From NCBI GenBank assembly GCA_965247735.1, contig CBDFHN010000001.1, positions 186,001-250,000 of the forward strand: 64,000 nucleotides of DNA, read 5' to 3'. Positions 32,601-38,298 of the stretch are shown piece after piece. The notes under the pieces were generated by a model. The model was not told the DNA's origin. It made no database searches and saw only the letters and a program-made list of their open reading frames with translations. Within the stretch, counting starts at the first letter, position 1. The number at the start of each line of letters is the position of its first letter. Made by a program: the position numbers and the translations under genes. This DNA is from JAOXRU01 sp965247735. GTDB lineage: Bacteria > Bacteroidota > Bacteroidia > Flavobacteriales > Flavobacteriaceae.

Positions 32601-33106
32601 AAGATAGTTTCGTCTGCAGTAATTGTTTGGTAACTAGAACTTCCAGGAAGCATTACTCTAATGTTTCTATAATCCCAGTTTACTTCCGTTCCTCCAGTAC
32701 CAGTAGTTTTGTCCTCATCATCATCATCATCACCCTCAATAGTTCCATATTCTTTATCAGCAGCAGCCCAATAGATATAAACCTTTTTGAACTGAAGACA
32801 GCTTGTAGTAGGTGAGGGGTTGTTGAAGTTAGCACTACTGGAGTTAAATGTAGTGTTATCACCATCAATATCAACAAACACGTTGTCGTGAAAATCGTGA
32901 TTACCATCAACACCATTATAGGTGTTGGTTGCATGCCTAGATAATACACTATTTGCAATAATGGTAATATCACCATTAACATTTTCAGAAAATCTAGGTG
33001 AAAAAGATTTTTTCAACTGTGCATTTGCTGTGAGGCTAATTACAAAAACAGATAAGAAAAATAAATTTCTTAGAAATAGATTACTTTGGGTAATTTTTTT
33101 CATCAT
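17630..33106 (-). CDS. Giant Calx-beta repeat adhesin with T9SS type-B C-terminal domain (SprB-like)
   Basis: 5158 aa, roughly 530 kDa by estimate. Signal peptide 1-29 (ending LTANAQ); unclassified N-terminal region to ~390; DUF11-like beta domains and cysteine-containing HYR-like domains to ~714; two divergent Calx-beta domains (~715-940); 29 near-identical Calx-beta units of 121 aa (941-4449); one more divergent Calx-beta (~4450-4565); several HYR-like domains (motif T.T.TDCAGN.T.HTQ.I.VED, ~4566-5055); and a gliding-motility type C-terminal domain (~5058-5158; KTITPNGDNINDVLII, IKIFNRWGTIVYE). Each unit ends INDDD, a likely calcium site between domains. The C-terminal domain is the T9SS type-B signal, and sprF-like and PorE-like genes follow at 25 and 15 bp. 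Expected to be a long, calcium-stiffened surface fibre used for adhesion or gliding; function is inferred from SprB. The repeats contain no cysteine. Confidence 0.9.
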   Translation of the reverse strand: MMKKITQSNLFLRNLFFLSVFVISLTANAQLKKSFSPRFSENVNGDITIIANSVLSRHATNTYNGVDGNHDFHDNVFVDIDGDNTTFNSSSANFNNPSPTTSCLQFKKVYIYWAAADKEYGTIEGDDDDDEDKTTGTGGTEVNWDYRNIRVMLPGSSSYQTITADETIFRGRNEHFMNDPYVCIKDITSQVQALSNPYGTFQVANVKATEGDLYSHASPYGHIGTSGGWQIVFIYESPDLLSKNITLFDGYANVSASVNEFNVNFSGFQTVPLGSVDADVIFGSIEGDRDIGGDQLQIRNTSGSWVSLSTSNRNANNFFNSKITLDGTDYTNRNPSSLNTLGFDAGIFELENNSNQIIGNNQTSATIRMTSNQETYGLYLLGFSVQVWEPSLASLNFNPSSGGTNFNSGDIVPMSLAIKNYGNDNIRDLSFTTTIPNEVDLVTPITVPAGVTYTYNTSTRKLVFEVADGLADTNDSEFSIDFDVKIKEQCYFLETACSASFDIQATATFRGELNTKLQTTNSSGTNDGCNFGNHDPTVITINQPPKLNWLTGANDLNTTISCDDTTAINTAQSQSPIIENGCTITLNKTAGNFVSAPSCAVIGTYTNTWTFTDACGRTSDTFTQVITIEDTTDPTFVETLPQNTVAAYNSIPTAAILTANDNCDPSPTVSFIETTVDTDLSTPNVYILVRTWVAKDCAGNETTHTQRIYVTENGAAEGLVINDTTVNEADGTAVFTITFTGEAAGGFTVDYTSVNGSAIAGQDFTAVGTTSVFFNGTHGETKTVTVTINDDNIIEVAESYRIRLSNAGSISINENYGRGRITDNDAATISIADITVDENDGTFNLAVTLNGDVDKSFSLDFATADNGSAISGTDYTTVSGQITFPANSSSGDVQNIILNVTDDSLIEPTETYLVNLSNLTATIGDITFADSQGVVSITDNDASAGTGIAFTNTGVTVTEGTDAFAEFIVTLTGDIAQNVAVDYTTANGSATNPSDYSTEANTITFTPTVKSFTIQVPITDDSLIEPQEQFTVVLSNIVSNIGIGFVDGQPTNTATGTINDDDASAGTGIAFTNTGVTVTEGTDAFAEFIVTLTGDIAQNVAVDYTTANGSATNPSDYSTETNTITFTPTVKSFTIQVPITDDSLIEPQEQFTVVLSNIVSNIGIGFVDGQPTNTATGTINDDDASAGTGIAFTNTGVTVTEGTDAFAEFIVTLTGDIAQNVAVDYTTANGSATNPSDYSTEANTITFTPTVKSFTIQVPITDDSLIEPQEQFTVVLSNIVSNIGIGFVDGQPTNTATGTINDDDASAGTGIAFTNTGVTVTEGTDAFAEFIVTLTGDIAQNVAVDYTTANGSATNPSDYTTEANTITFTPTVKSFTIQVPITDDSLIEPQEQFTVILSNIVSNIGIGFVDGQPTNTATGTINDDDASAGTGIAFTNTGVTVTEGTDAFAEFIVTLTGDIAQNVAVDYTTANGSATNPSDYTTETNTITFTPSVKSFTIQVPITDDSLIEPQEQFTVVLSNIVSNIGIGFVDGQPTNTATGTINDDDASAGTGIAFTNTGVTVTEGTDAFAEFIVTLTGDIAQNVAVDYTTVNGSATNPSDYSTEANTITFTPTVKSFTIQVPITDDSLIEPQEQFTVVLSNIVSNIGIGFVDGQPTNTATGTINDDDASAGTGIAFTNTGVTVTEGTDAFAEFIVTLTGDIAQNVAVDYTTANGSATNPSDYTTEANTITFTPTVKSFTIQVPITDDSLIEPQEQFTVVLSNIVSNIGIGFVDGQPTNTATGTINDDDASAGTGIAFTNTGVTVTEGTDAFAEFIVTLTGDIAQNVAVDYTTANGSATNPSDYTTETNTITFTPSVKSFTIQVPITDDSLIEPQEQFTVVLSNIVSNIGIGFVDGQPTNTATATINDDDASAGTGIAFTNTGVTVTEGTDAFAEFIVTLTGDIAQNVAVDYTTANGSATNPSDYTTETNTITFTPSVKSFTIQVPITDDSLIEPQEQFTVVLSNIVSNIGIGFVDGQPTNTATATINDDDASAGTGIAFTNTGVTVTEGTDAFAEFIVTLTGDIAQNVAVDYTTVNGSATNPSDYSTEANTITFTPTVKSFTIQVPITDDSLIEPQEQFTVVLSNIVSNIGIGFVDGQPTNTATGTINDDDASAGTGIAFTNTGVTVTEGTDAFAEFIVTLTGDIAQNVAVDYTTANGSATNPSDYTTEANTITFTPTVKSFTIQVPITDDSLIEPQEQFTVVLSNIVSNIGIGFVDGQPTNTATGTINDDDASAGTGIAFTNTGVTVTEGTDAFAEFIVTLTGDIAQNVAVDYTTANGSATNPSDYTTEANTITFTPTVKSFTIQVPITDDSLIEPQEQFIVVLSNIVSNIGIGFVDGQPTNTATGTINDDDASAGTGIAFTNTGVTVTEGTDAFAEFIVTLTGDIAQNVAVDYTTANGSATNPSDYSTEANTITFTPTVKSFTIQVPITDDSLIEPQEQFTVVLSNIVSNIGIGFVDGQPTNTATGTINDNDASAGTGIAFTNTGVTVTEGTDAFAEFIVTLTGDIAQNVAVDYTTANGSATNPSDYTTEANTITFTPTVKSFTIQVPITDDSLIEPQEQFTVVLSNIVSNIGIGFVDGQPTNTATATINDDDASAGTGIAFTNTGVTVTEGTDAFAEFIVTLTGDIAQNVAVDYTTANGSATNPSDYTTEANTITFTPTVKSFTIQVPITDDSLIEPQEQFTVVLSNIVSNIGIGFVDGQPTNTATATINDDDASAGTGIAFTNTGVTVTEGTDAFAEFIVTLTGDIAQNVAVDYTTVNGSATNPSDYSTEANTITFTPTVKSFTIQVPITDDSLIEPQEQFTVVLSNIVSNIGIGFVDGQPTNTATGTINDDDASAGTGIAFTNTGVTVTEGTDAFAEFIVTLTGDIAQNVAVDYTTANGSATNPSDYTTEANTITFTPTVKSFTIQVPITDDSLIEPQEQFTVVLSNIVSNIGIGFVDGQPTNTATGTINDDDASAGTGIAFTNTGVTVTEGTDAFAEFIVTLTGDIAQNVAVDYTTANGSATNPSDYTTEANTITFTPTVKSFTIQVPITDDSLIEPQEQFIVVLSNIVSNIGIGFVDGQPTNTATGTINDDDASAGTGIAFTNTGVTVTEGTDAFAEFIVTLTGDIAQNVAVDYTTANGSATNPSDYSTEANTITFTPTVKSFTIQVPITDDSLIEPQEQFTVVLSNIVSNIGIGFVDGQPTNTATGTINDNDASAGTGIAFTNTGVTVTEGTDAFAEFIVTLTGDIAQNVAVDYTTANGSATNPSDYTTEANTITFTPTVKSFTIQVPITDDSLIEPQEQFTVVLSNIVSNIGIGFVDGQPTNTATATINDDDASAGTGIAFTNTGVTVTEGTDAFAEFIVTLTGDIAQNVAVDYTTANGSATNPSDYTTEANTITFTPTVKSFTIQVPITDDSLIEPQEQFTVVLSNIVSNIGIGFVDGQPTNTATATINDDDASAGTGIAFTNTGVTVTEGTDAFAEFIVTLTGDIAQNVAVDYTTVNGSATNPSDYSTEANTITFTPTVKSFTIQVPITDDSLIEPQEQFTVVLSNIVSNIGIGFVDGQPTNTATGTINDDDASAGTGIAFTNTGVTVTEGTDAFAEFIVTLTGDIAQNVAVDYTTANGSATNPSDYTTEANTITFTPTVKSFTIQVPITDDSLIEPQEQFTVVLSNIVSNIGIGFVDGQPTNTATGTINDDDASAGTGIAFTNTGVTVTEGTDAFAEFIVTLTGDIAQNVAVDYTTANGSATNPSDYTTEANTITFTPTVKSFTIQVPITDDSLIEPQEQFTVVLSNIVSNIGIGFVDGQPTNTATGTINDDDASAGTGIAFTNTGVTVTEGTDAFAEFIVTLTGDIAQNVAIDYTTANGSATNPSDYSTEANTITFTPTVKSFTIQVPITDDSLIEPQEQFTVVLSNIVSNIGIGFVDGQPTNTATGTINDNDASAGTGIAFTNTGVTVTEGTDAFAEFIVTLTGDIAQNVAVDYTTANGSATNPSDYTTEANTITFTPTVKSFTIQVPITDDSLIEPQEQFTVVLSNIVSNIGIGFVDGQPTNTATATINDDDASAGTGIAFTNTGVTVTEGTDAFAEFIVTLTGDIAQNVAVDYTTANGSATNPSDYTTEANTITFTPTVKSFTIQVPITDDSLIEPQEQFTVVLSNIVSNIGIGFVDGQPTNTATGTINDDDASAGTGIAFTNTGVTVTEGTDAFAEFIVTLTGDIAQNVAVDYTTANGSATNPSDYTTEANTITFTPTVKSFTIQVPITDDSLIEPQEQFTVVLSNIVSNIGIGFVDGQPTNTATGTINDDDASAGTGIAFTNTGVTVTEGTDAFAEFIVTLTGDIAQNVAVDYTTANGSATNPSDYTTEANTITFTPTVKSFTIQVPITDDSLIEPQEQFTVVLSNIVSNIGIGFVDGQPTNTATGTINDDDFILGTSGLVISPTQVSVDEDAGTATFTVVLTGNTQDAFSVDFTTTNGSAIEPGDYVTESGTLNFAGTDGETKTITVNIIDDIIIETQEDYTIVLSNLTTTLIPINVDTAVGRINDNDSTATYPQDITVECDAIPVVGIIPNNPTCNLTVVFNEIITGQDDACATEYTITRTWTITDCVANEITHTQTITVEDNTAPIFTGILPADSTVSCDAVPNAAILTATDNCALDADIVINVNDVISGHDDACAAEYTITRTWTASDCAGNTTTHTQVITVEDTTAPTFTGILPTDITVSCDAIPVMEVIPVADTCDSSPTSLTIVTDEQITDADSCSSNYIITRIWMVTDCAGNFTRHTQTITVEDTTAPVFVETLPTDNTVTCDNIPEAATLTATDNCDANLADVNFTETTTNNANCALGYQITRTWTIADCAGNTTTHSQTLTITSSGGIKLKDEYQTDIAIMCGDAIPEVPELEFTGGCGNYSVVFEEESTFTTSSEDYMIVRTWTVTDSCNNVEEFQQFIHITQLETVNIALDVCVEEIEVDLEALLPDGYATDGTYEITKGDAVMDDEMFQSLDLELGEYIITYTAINDTCANNVEFTITIHDECVVLPCGSEDVKVNKTITPNGDNINDVLIITGVEECGFTYEIKIFNRWGTIVYEDKNYQNNWGATSPNGSIGRAGTVPSGTYYYMITLKDSGLKPINGYIYISAK
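19760..30286 (-). repeat. 29 tandem 363-bp units (Calx-beta array)
   Basis: The unit starts at DASAGTGIAFTNTG and ends at INDD; 29 x 363 = 10,527 bp with no insertion or deletion in any unit (boundaries checked at 20120-20122, 19760-19762 and 30284-30286). Unit k from the protein N-terminus occupies 19760+363(29-k) to 20122+363(29-k). Units vary at only a few sites: S/T in SDY(S/T)TE, A/T in TE(A/T)NT, T/S in FTP(T/S)VK, A/V in TT(A/V)NGS, T/I in QF(T/I)VVL, G/A in TAT(G/A)TIND, D/N at the unit end. Sequence identity is far higher than to the three flanking divergent Calx-beta domains. Confidence 0.97.
22242..27180 (-). repeat. Higher-order 2178-bp (six-unit) duplication inside the array
   Basis: Positions 22242-25002 repeat at 24420-27180 with a shift of 2178 bp (6 x 363), and I found no difference by eye. 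Bounding mismatches are 22238/24416 and 22241/24419 on one side and 25003/27181 on the other. A third, slightly diverged copy continues below 22242 (for example the A-to-I codon change near 21451). Marker variants VNGS (units 10, 16, 22), QFIVVL (12, 18) and INDN (13, 19, 25) follow the period of six; VNGS also occurs in unit 6. Confidence 0.9.
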
Positions 33107-33415
33107 TTTAAATTTATCTTACTAAATTGTAAATGATTAAAGGCCTTAGTTATGTTGCGCTATAAAAAATATACAGCGTATCAGTTGTTAAAAAAAGAAA
33201 TGTAAAGTTTATTAAAGTAGTTTTGTTTCTATAGGTTAAATTCTTTTTTGTGGCAACTAGTATTAATAAGGCAATTAATAATAGTTAATTTAGTTTAGAT
33301 TTGGTTTTACAGTACAAATAACTGGATAGTAGACGAAATAGTATATAATAGTGGCTTAAATTTGCTGTTATTTCGTTTAACTACATCAAAATCGATGAAG
33401 TGTAAAGTTTTATAG
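33107..33415. other. Divergent promoter region between the giant adhesin and the polyphosphate operon
   Basis: 309 bp with no gene. One TAnnTTTG box (TAAATTTG, 33357-33364) points toward the polyphosphate operon. No convincing box for the adhesin operon is seen. Confidence 0.5.
33357..33364 (+). promoter_or_regulatory. Promoter -7 box of the polyphosphate operon
   Basis: TAAATTTG fits TAnnTTTG, 51 bp upstream of the first ATG of the operon. Confidence 0.45.
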
Positions 33416-33901
33416 ATGAAAAGATTAGTATTTATTCGACACGGGAAATCTTCATGGAAAGGAAACCTTGATGACTTGGAAAGACCTTTAAAACCTAGAG
33501 GTGTTAATGATTTGTTGTTGATCTCTAAGGAGTTAAAACAACATAATATTGAATTTGATGCAATTTTTGCAAGTCCAGCGAAAAGAACATTACAAACTAG
33601 CGTAATTATTCTAAAAGAACTTGAGATATCTTTTGATATTCTTCATAAAAAGGAAGAATTATATGATTTTTCTGGCGAATCTGTAGTTGATTTTGTTAAA
33701 TCTTTAGGGGTAAATTATGATAACATTCTTATTTTTGGGCATAATAATGCACTTACAAATATAGCCAACAGTTTTGGAGATAAGTTTATTGATAATATCC
33801 CTACTAGTGGAATGGTGGTTTTAGAGTTTGATATAGCCAATTGGAGCGCAATAACATCAGGGAAAACAATAGATATAATATTCCCGAGAGACTTAAAGTA
33901 A
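33416..33901 (+). CDS. SixA-like histidine phosphatase
   Basis: 161 aa. N-terminal RHG motif (IRHGKSSW, catalytic His8) and a second histidine in IFGHNNALT mark the histidine phosphatase superfamily; length and the RPLKPRGVNDL segment fit the SixA subgroup, which removes phosphate from phosphohistidine in E. coli. Here it is first in an apparent operon with polyphosphate kinase (3-bp gap) and an exopolyphosphatase-like gene (4-bp gap). This suggests a link to phosphate or polyphosphate metabolism; its true substrate is not known. Confidence 0.88.
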   Translation: MKRLVFIRHGKSSWKGNLDDLERPLKPRGVNDLLLISKELKQHNIEFDAIFASPAKRTLQTSVIILKELEISFDILHKKEELYDFSGESVVDFVKSLGVNYDNILIFGHNNALTNIANSFGDKFIDNIPTSGMVVLEFDIANWSAITSGKTIDIIFPRDLK

Positions 33902-33904
33902 TAA

Positions 33905-35992
33905 ATGGAAGAAAATCAGTATATAAACAGAGAGATTAGTTGGTTGCAATTTAATGGTAGAGTTTTACAAGAAGCAGAAGATGTTACTGTTCCGTTAATA
34001 GAACGTTTGCGTTTTTTAGGGATTTTCTCTAATAATCTGGATGAATTTTTTAAAGTAAGATACGCTACAGTTAAAAGAATTGTGGATTCTGGTAAAAAAG
34101 GGAAACGTGTTCTTGGCGGTAAAATAGCTAAGAATTTATTAGAAGAAATTACAAAAATTGTAATTGAACAGCAGTTGGAAAGCCTTCGAATATTAAAAAA
34201 TATAGAAGAAAAGCTTGCTAAGGAAAACATCTTTATTATAAACGAAAAAGAGGTATCCGAAAGTCAAAGAGAGTATATAAAAGACTATTTTATTAAAGAA
34301 GTGAGTCCTTCCCTAATGACAATTGTGCTTAATGATTTAACACAGTTTCCAAATCTGAAGGATAGTGCAGCATATTTGGCAATAAAAATGATACACAATA
34401 GCGACGTTGAGGCCGAGGCTGTGAGTCCTTTGTTTGTTCCAACAAAAGAAGAGGTAACCTATTCTTTAATTGAAATTCCTAGAAGCTCAAAACGTTTTGT
34501 TGTTTTGCCGAAGGAAGGAGATAAAAACTATATAATCCTTATTGATGATCTTATCCGCTATTGTTTAGACGATATCTTTAATATGTTTAATTACCAATCT
34601 ATCTCTGCGCATATGATAAAAATTACTCGAGATGCAGAACTTGATATAGATAATGACTTAACAAAAAGCTTTATTCAGAAACTATCTTCTAGTGTGGAGG
34701 GACGAAAAATTAGTGATCCAGTGCGTTTTGTCTATGATAAGAATATTGCACCAGATACACTTAGTTTTTTAAAAAATAAAATGGGAATTGTAGGTTCTGA
34801 TAGCCTTATTCCAGGAGGAAGATATCATAACAGGAGAGATTATGTGAGTTTTCCAAGCCTGAATAGAGACGATTTGAAGTATGATGAAATTGTTCCACAA
34901 ACCATAAAAGGTCTTACTTTAAAAGGGAGTTTGTTAAAACGAATCGGGAAGAAAGATTATTTGCAATATACACCATACCATACGTTTTCTTATATCATTA
35001 AGTTTTTAAGAGAGGCTGCATTAGATCCAAAGGTAAAAACAATAAAAATTACAGTGTATCGCTTTGCTAAAAACTCTCAAGTAGCAGCATCGTTGATTAA
35101 TGCTGCCAAAAATGGAAAAAAAGTTACAGTTCAAATAGAGCTGCAAGCCCGTTTTGATGAGCAGGCAAACATAGAATATGCAGAGCAATTACAAACTGAA
35201 GGCGTAAAACTTATTTTTGGTGTTCCAGGACTAAAAGTTCATAGTAAGGTTTGTGTTATTGAACGAGAAGAACATGAAAAAATTAAACGATATGGTTTTA
35301 TAAGTACTGGAAATTTTAATGAATCTACAGCAAAACTATATACTGATTATACCTTGTTTACTGCGCATCAATCTATCCTAAAGGAATTAAACAAAGTATT
35401 TGAGTTTTTCGAAACCAATTATAAAATCAATACCTATAAACATCTAATCGTTTCTCCACATTATACCAGAACTGTATTTACAAAATTAATCAATACCGAA
35501 ATAGAGAATGTAAAAGAAGGTAAGACTGCATATATAAAGTTAAAAATGAATAGTCTTACATCATATGCCATGATAGATTTATTGTACGAGGCTAGTAGAG
35601 CAGGAGTAACGGTAGATCTTATTGTTAGAGGTAGTTGTAGTCTAATACCAGGTATTGAAGGAATGAGTGATAATATTAAGGTTGTTAGTGTAGTAGATAA
35701 GTTTTTGGAACATCCTAGGTTGTTTATTTTTTGTAATGATAACAATCCAAAAGTGTATATCTCATCAGCAGATTGGATGACAAGGAATATTGATCATAGG
35801 GTAGAAGTGGGTTGCAGAATTTATGATGAAGACATAAAAAATGAACTTATGGATACCTTTGCTATTTGTTGGAATGATAATGTTAAAGCCAGAGTATTAT
35901 CTCTTAATCAAGACAATTCATATCTTAAAAATGGTGATAAAAAAATACGCTCACAGTTTGCGACTTATGAGTATTATCTAGAAAGAAAATAA
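33905..35992 (+). CDS. ppk1: Polyphosphate kinase 1
   Basis: 695 aa, full length for PPK1. N-terminal domain with INREISWLQFNGRVLQEA and FLGIFSNNLDEFFKVR; catalytic core with His446 in LKVHSKVCVIE (the autophosphorylated histidine by family alignment) and His631 in NIDHRVEVGCRIYD; phospholipase-D-like halves around FISTGNFNESTAKLYTDYT. It reversibly transfers the terminal phosphate of ATP to inorganic polyphosphate. Middle gene of the SixA-like/ppk/ppx cluster, so synthesis and breakdown of polyphosphate are encoded together. Confidence 0.97.
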   Translation: MEENQYINREISWLQFNGRVLQEAEDVTVPLIERLRFLGIFSNNLDEFFKVRYATVKRIVDSGKKGKRVLGGKIAKNLLEEITKIVIEQQLESLRILKNIEEKLAKENIFIINEKEVSESQREYIKDYFIKEVSPSLMTIVLNDLTQFPNLKDSAAYLAIKMIHNSDVEAEAVSPLFVPTKEEVTYSLIEIPRSSKRFVVLPKEGDKNYIILIDDLIRYCLDDIFNMFNYQSISAHMIKITRDAELDIDNDLTKSFIQKLSSSVEGRKISDPVRFVYDKNIAPDTLSFLKNKMGIVGSDSLIPGGRYHNRRDYVSFPSLNRDDLKYDEIVPQTIKGLTLKGSLLKRIGKKDYLQYTPYHTFSYIIKFLREAALDPKVKTIKITVYRFAKNSQVAASLINAAKNGKKVTVQIELQARFDEQANIEYAEQLQTEGVKLIFGVPGLKVHSKVCVIEREEHEKIKRYGFISTGNFNESTAKLYTDYTLFTAHQSILKELNKVFEFFETNYKINTYKHLIVSPHYTRTVFTKLINTEIENVKEGKTAYIKLKMNSLTSYAMIDLLYEASRAGVTVDLIVRGSCSLIPGIEGMSDNIKVVSVVDKFLEHPRLFIFCNDNNPKVYISSADWMTRNIDHRVEVGCRIYDEDIKNELMDTFAICWNDNVKARVLSLNQDNSYLKNGDKKIRSQFATYEYYLERK

Positions 35993-35996
35993 GAAA

Positions 35997-36884
35997 ATGA
36001 AAATAAGAAAATTTGCTGCAATAGATATAGGGTCAAATGCCATTCGGTTGCTTATTAATAATGTCATAGAAAAAAAAGGAGAGTTTCCAAAGTTTAAGAA
36101 AAGTTCTTTGGTAAGGGTGCCAATTCGTTTGGGGCAAGATTCATTTACTATTGGTAAAATATCAGAAACCAATGCTCAACGTGTGGTGGATGCCATGAAA
36201 GCTTTTAAACTTATTATGAAGGTTAATGGGGTGGAAGATTATATGGCATGTGCAACTTCGGCAATGAGAGAAGCGGCAAATGGAAATGAAATTAGAGATA
36301 GAATTGCTGAAGAAGCAGCTATTAATATAGATATTATTGATGGTAGAAGAGAAGCAGAAATTATTTCATCTACAGATCTTCATCAGCTTTTAGATAAAAA
36401 CAAAACGTATTTGTATATAGACGTTGGTGGTGGAAGCACCGAGTTTACTGTCTTCTCCGAAGGGAAAATTGTAAACGCAAAATCTTTTAAGATAGGTACA
36501 GTTAGATTATTGAATAAAATGGTGGCTGAAAATATTTGGGATGAAATTAAAACATGGATTCTAAAATATACCAAAGATTATCATAAGGTTGCTATTATTG
36601 GTTCTGGAGGTAATATTAATAAGTTATATAAAATTTCTGGAAGAACCATTGGAGAACCTCTTTCTTACTTGTGGTTAAATGCACAATATCAGTTTTTAAA
36701 GAGCATGTCTTATGAAGATAGAATTACAGAATTAGGACTTAATCCAGATCGTGCTGATGTGATTATACCCGCTACAAGAATATACCTATCCGCAGCAAAA
36801 TGGTCAGGGGCAAAAAAGATTCATGTACCTAGAATTGGACTTTCAGACGGAATGATAAAAACACTTTATAATAGTAAAAAGTAA
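35997..36884 (+). CDS. Ppx/GppA-family phosphatase (exopolyphosphatase-like)
   Basis: 295 aa, only the two actin-like domains of the family without the C-terminal HD-like half found in E. coli Ppx. Phosphate-binding motifs AAIDIGSNAIRLLI (~7-20) and YIDVGGGSTEFTVF (~140-153) are intact, as is the IGSGGNINKL segment. Four bp after ppk1, so it is probably the polyphosphate-degrading partner. A guanosine pentaphosphatase role cannot be excluded from sequence. Confidence 0.92.
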   Translation: MKIRKFAAIDIGSNAIRLLINNVIEKKGEFPKFKKSSLVRVPIRLGQDSFTIGKISETNAQRVVDAMKAFKLIMKVNGVEDYMACATSAMREAANGNEIRDRIAEEAAINIDIIDGRREAEIISSTDLHQLLDKNKTYLYIDVGGGSTEFTVFSEGKIVNAKSFKIGTVRLLNKMVAENIWDEIKTWILKYTKDYHKVAIIGSGGNINKLYKISGRTIGEPLSYLWLNAQYQFLKSMSYEDRITELGLNPDRADVIIPATRIYLSAAKWSGAKKIHVPRIGLSDGMIKTLYNSKK

Positions 36885-36931
36885 AAATCAAAATGTCCAA
36901 AAGTATTATGGTGATAAGCTAACATGTTGTT

Positions 36932-37231
36932 ATGGAAAAGACTAAAAAAATAAACTTAGTAATTAGGATAATGTTTGCTGCTTCTTTGATTTTTTTTATC
37001 TGTGGAGCTATTTTTCAATATTATTACCTTTCGTTTTTTTTAGAAAGCTTTATGGTAAGTTGGGTTCTGTTTTTTATAGCCTTAATACTAGCATGTATCC
37101 ATAAAGTCTATCGAAATAAAAAAGATAAGAAATCTATACTTTTTTATAGTATAGCTGTTGGTTTTATTATAACAGTTTTTGTGTCACTTACAATCTTGTT
37201 CTTTTTGGTTATGGGAGCAGTAAGTAGATGA
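36932..37231 (+). CDS. Small membrane protein of unknown function
   Basis: 99 aa with three hydrophobic segments (~10-32, ~38-56, ~70-95) and a basic loop (HKVYRNKKDKK). No family recognised. It begins 47 bp after the ppx-like gene on the same strand and may be read through from that operon. The 3' end converges on the next gene with a 13-bp gap. Confidence 0.6.
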   Translation: MEKTKKINLVIRIMFAASLIFFICGAIFQYYYLSFFLESFMVSWVLFFIALILACIHKVYRNKKDKKSILFYSIAVGFIITVFVSLTILFFLVMGAVSR

Positions 37232-37244
37232 AAACAATATTATA

Positions 37245-37610
37245 TTATTCAAGGTTTTCCCAAGCTGTTATTCCGTCTTTCTTTATTTGTAATATTCCGT
37301 ATAAAATGACTATGCCAATTAATCCTACTAATGCGTTCCCTACGCTAATTCCTATAGAAATGTTTACTCCTAAAGTAATTAGACTGGTAGTGGCAAATGC
37401 CCAAAATGCCCATTTTTTCCATTGTAAGAGCATAATTGCGAATATTATGTTCGCAATTCCAATAGTAGTGAGCATTAATGTTGTTAGATTAGTTGGTGAT
37501 TGTGGTGTTGTGTTGTCAGTAAATAAGTAAGTTAACGCAATTATTGAATTGGCAATTATCATTAAGATAAGCCATGCTGTTACGCATCCATGTCGTTCTT
37601 TTGATTCCAT
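37245..37610 (-). CDS. Four-helix membrane protein of unknown function
   Basis: 121 aa with four hydrophobic stretches (~10-30, ~45-62, ~66-82, ~88-107), a short charged N-terminus (MESKERHGC) and a polar C-terminal tail. I recognise the general type from Bacteroidota genomes but cannot assign a family or function. Its own transcription unit, ending tail-to-tail with the 99-aa membrane protein. Confidence 0.65.
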   Translation of the reverse strand: MESKERHGCVTAWLILMIIANSIIALTYLFTDNTTPQSPTNLTTLMLTTIGIANIIFAIMLLQWKKWAFWAFATTSLITLGVNISIGISVGNALVGLIGIVILYGILQIKKDGITAWENLE

Positions 37611-37683
37611 TTTTTTTCTTTTTTTAGTTAATAGAATTATCTATTTTCAAAAAAAATGTCAATTATATATAGAAAAACATATA

Positions 37684-38289
37684 TTAACCATGCACAGTTT
37701 CTTTTGTACCTAGGTTTCTCATGATTTCTGCTTCATAAGTAAGTAAATCTTGCCATTTTTTATTTACTTCTTCCAATTCTCCATATTGTCTAGCAAATCC
37801 TAAAAACATAGTATAGTGGTTGGCTTCAGAAATCATTAGATCTCTATAAAATTTTGCCAATTCTTTATCTTCCAATTCTTCGGATAGTAACCTAAAACGT
37901 TCACAGCTTCTGGCTTCTATTAATGCTGCATATAATAGACGGTGTACCAATTGTGTTACTCGACTACCACCTTTAGGGAAAAACTTTAAAAGTTCAATTA
38001 CATAATGGTCTTTACGGTCTCTACCCAATACCCATCCTTTTTTTAGGATTCTATCATGTACCATTTTAAAATGGCTAATCTCTTCCTTTACCAAGGCGGT
38101 CATTTCTGTAACAAGCTCCGAGTATTCAGGGAAACTAACAATTAAAGAAATGGCAGTACTAGTTGCCTTTTGTTCACAAAAAGCATGATCAGTAAGAATT
38201 TCTTTTATGTTTTTCTCTACAATATTTACCCATCTAGGATCTGTAGGCAATTTTAATCCAAGCATTATTGTTTCTTTTGGTGTAGACAT
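37684..38289 (-). CDS. miaE: tRNA-(ms2io6A37) hydroxylase MiaE
   Basis: 201 aa, a ferritin-like four-helix di-iron protein. Iron-ligand motifs are visible as EEISHFKMVHDRI and SEANHYTMF, plus a third ligand region in LIEARSCERF. MiaE hydroxylates the isopentenyl group of 2-methylthio-N6-isopentenyladenosine at tRNA position 37 using O2. It starts 9 bp after the end of dnaX on the same strand, so the two are probably co-transcribed from the dnaX promoter. Confidence 0.93.
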   Translation of the reverse strand: MSTPKETIMLGLKLPTDPRWVNIVEKNIKEILTDHAFCEQKATSTAISLIVSFPEYSELVTEMTALVKEEISHFKMVHDRILKKGWVLGRDRKDHYVIELLKFFPKGGSRVTQLVHRLLYAALIEARSCERFRLLSEELEDKELAKFYRDLMISEANHYTMFLGFARQYGELEEVNKKWQDLLTYEAEIMRNLGTKETVHG

Positions 38290-38298
38290 GGGTATATT

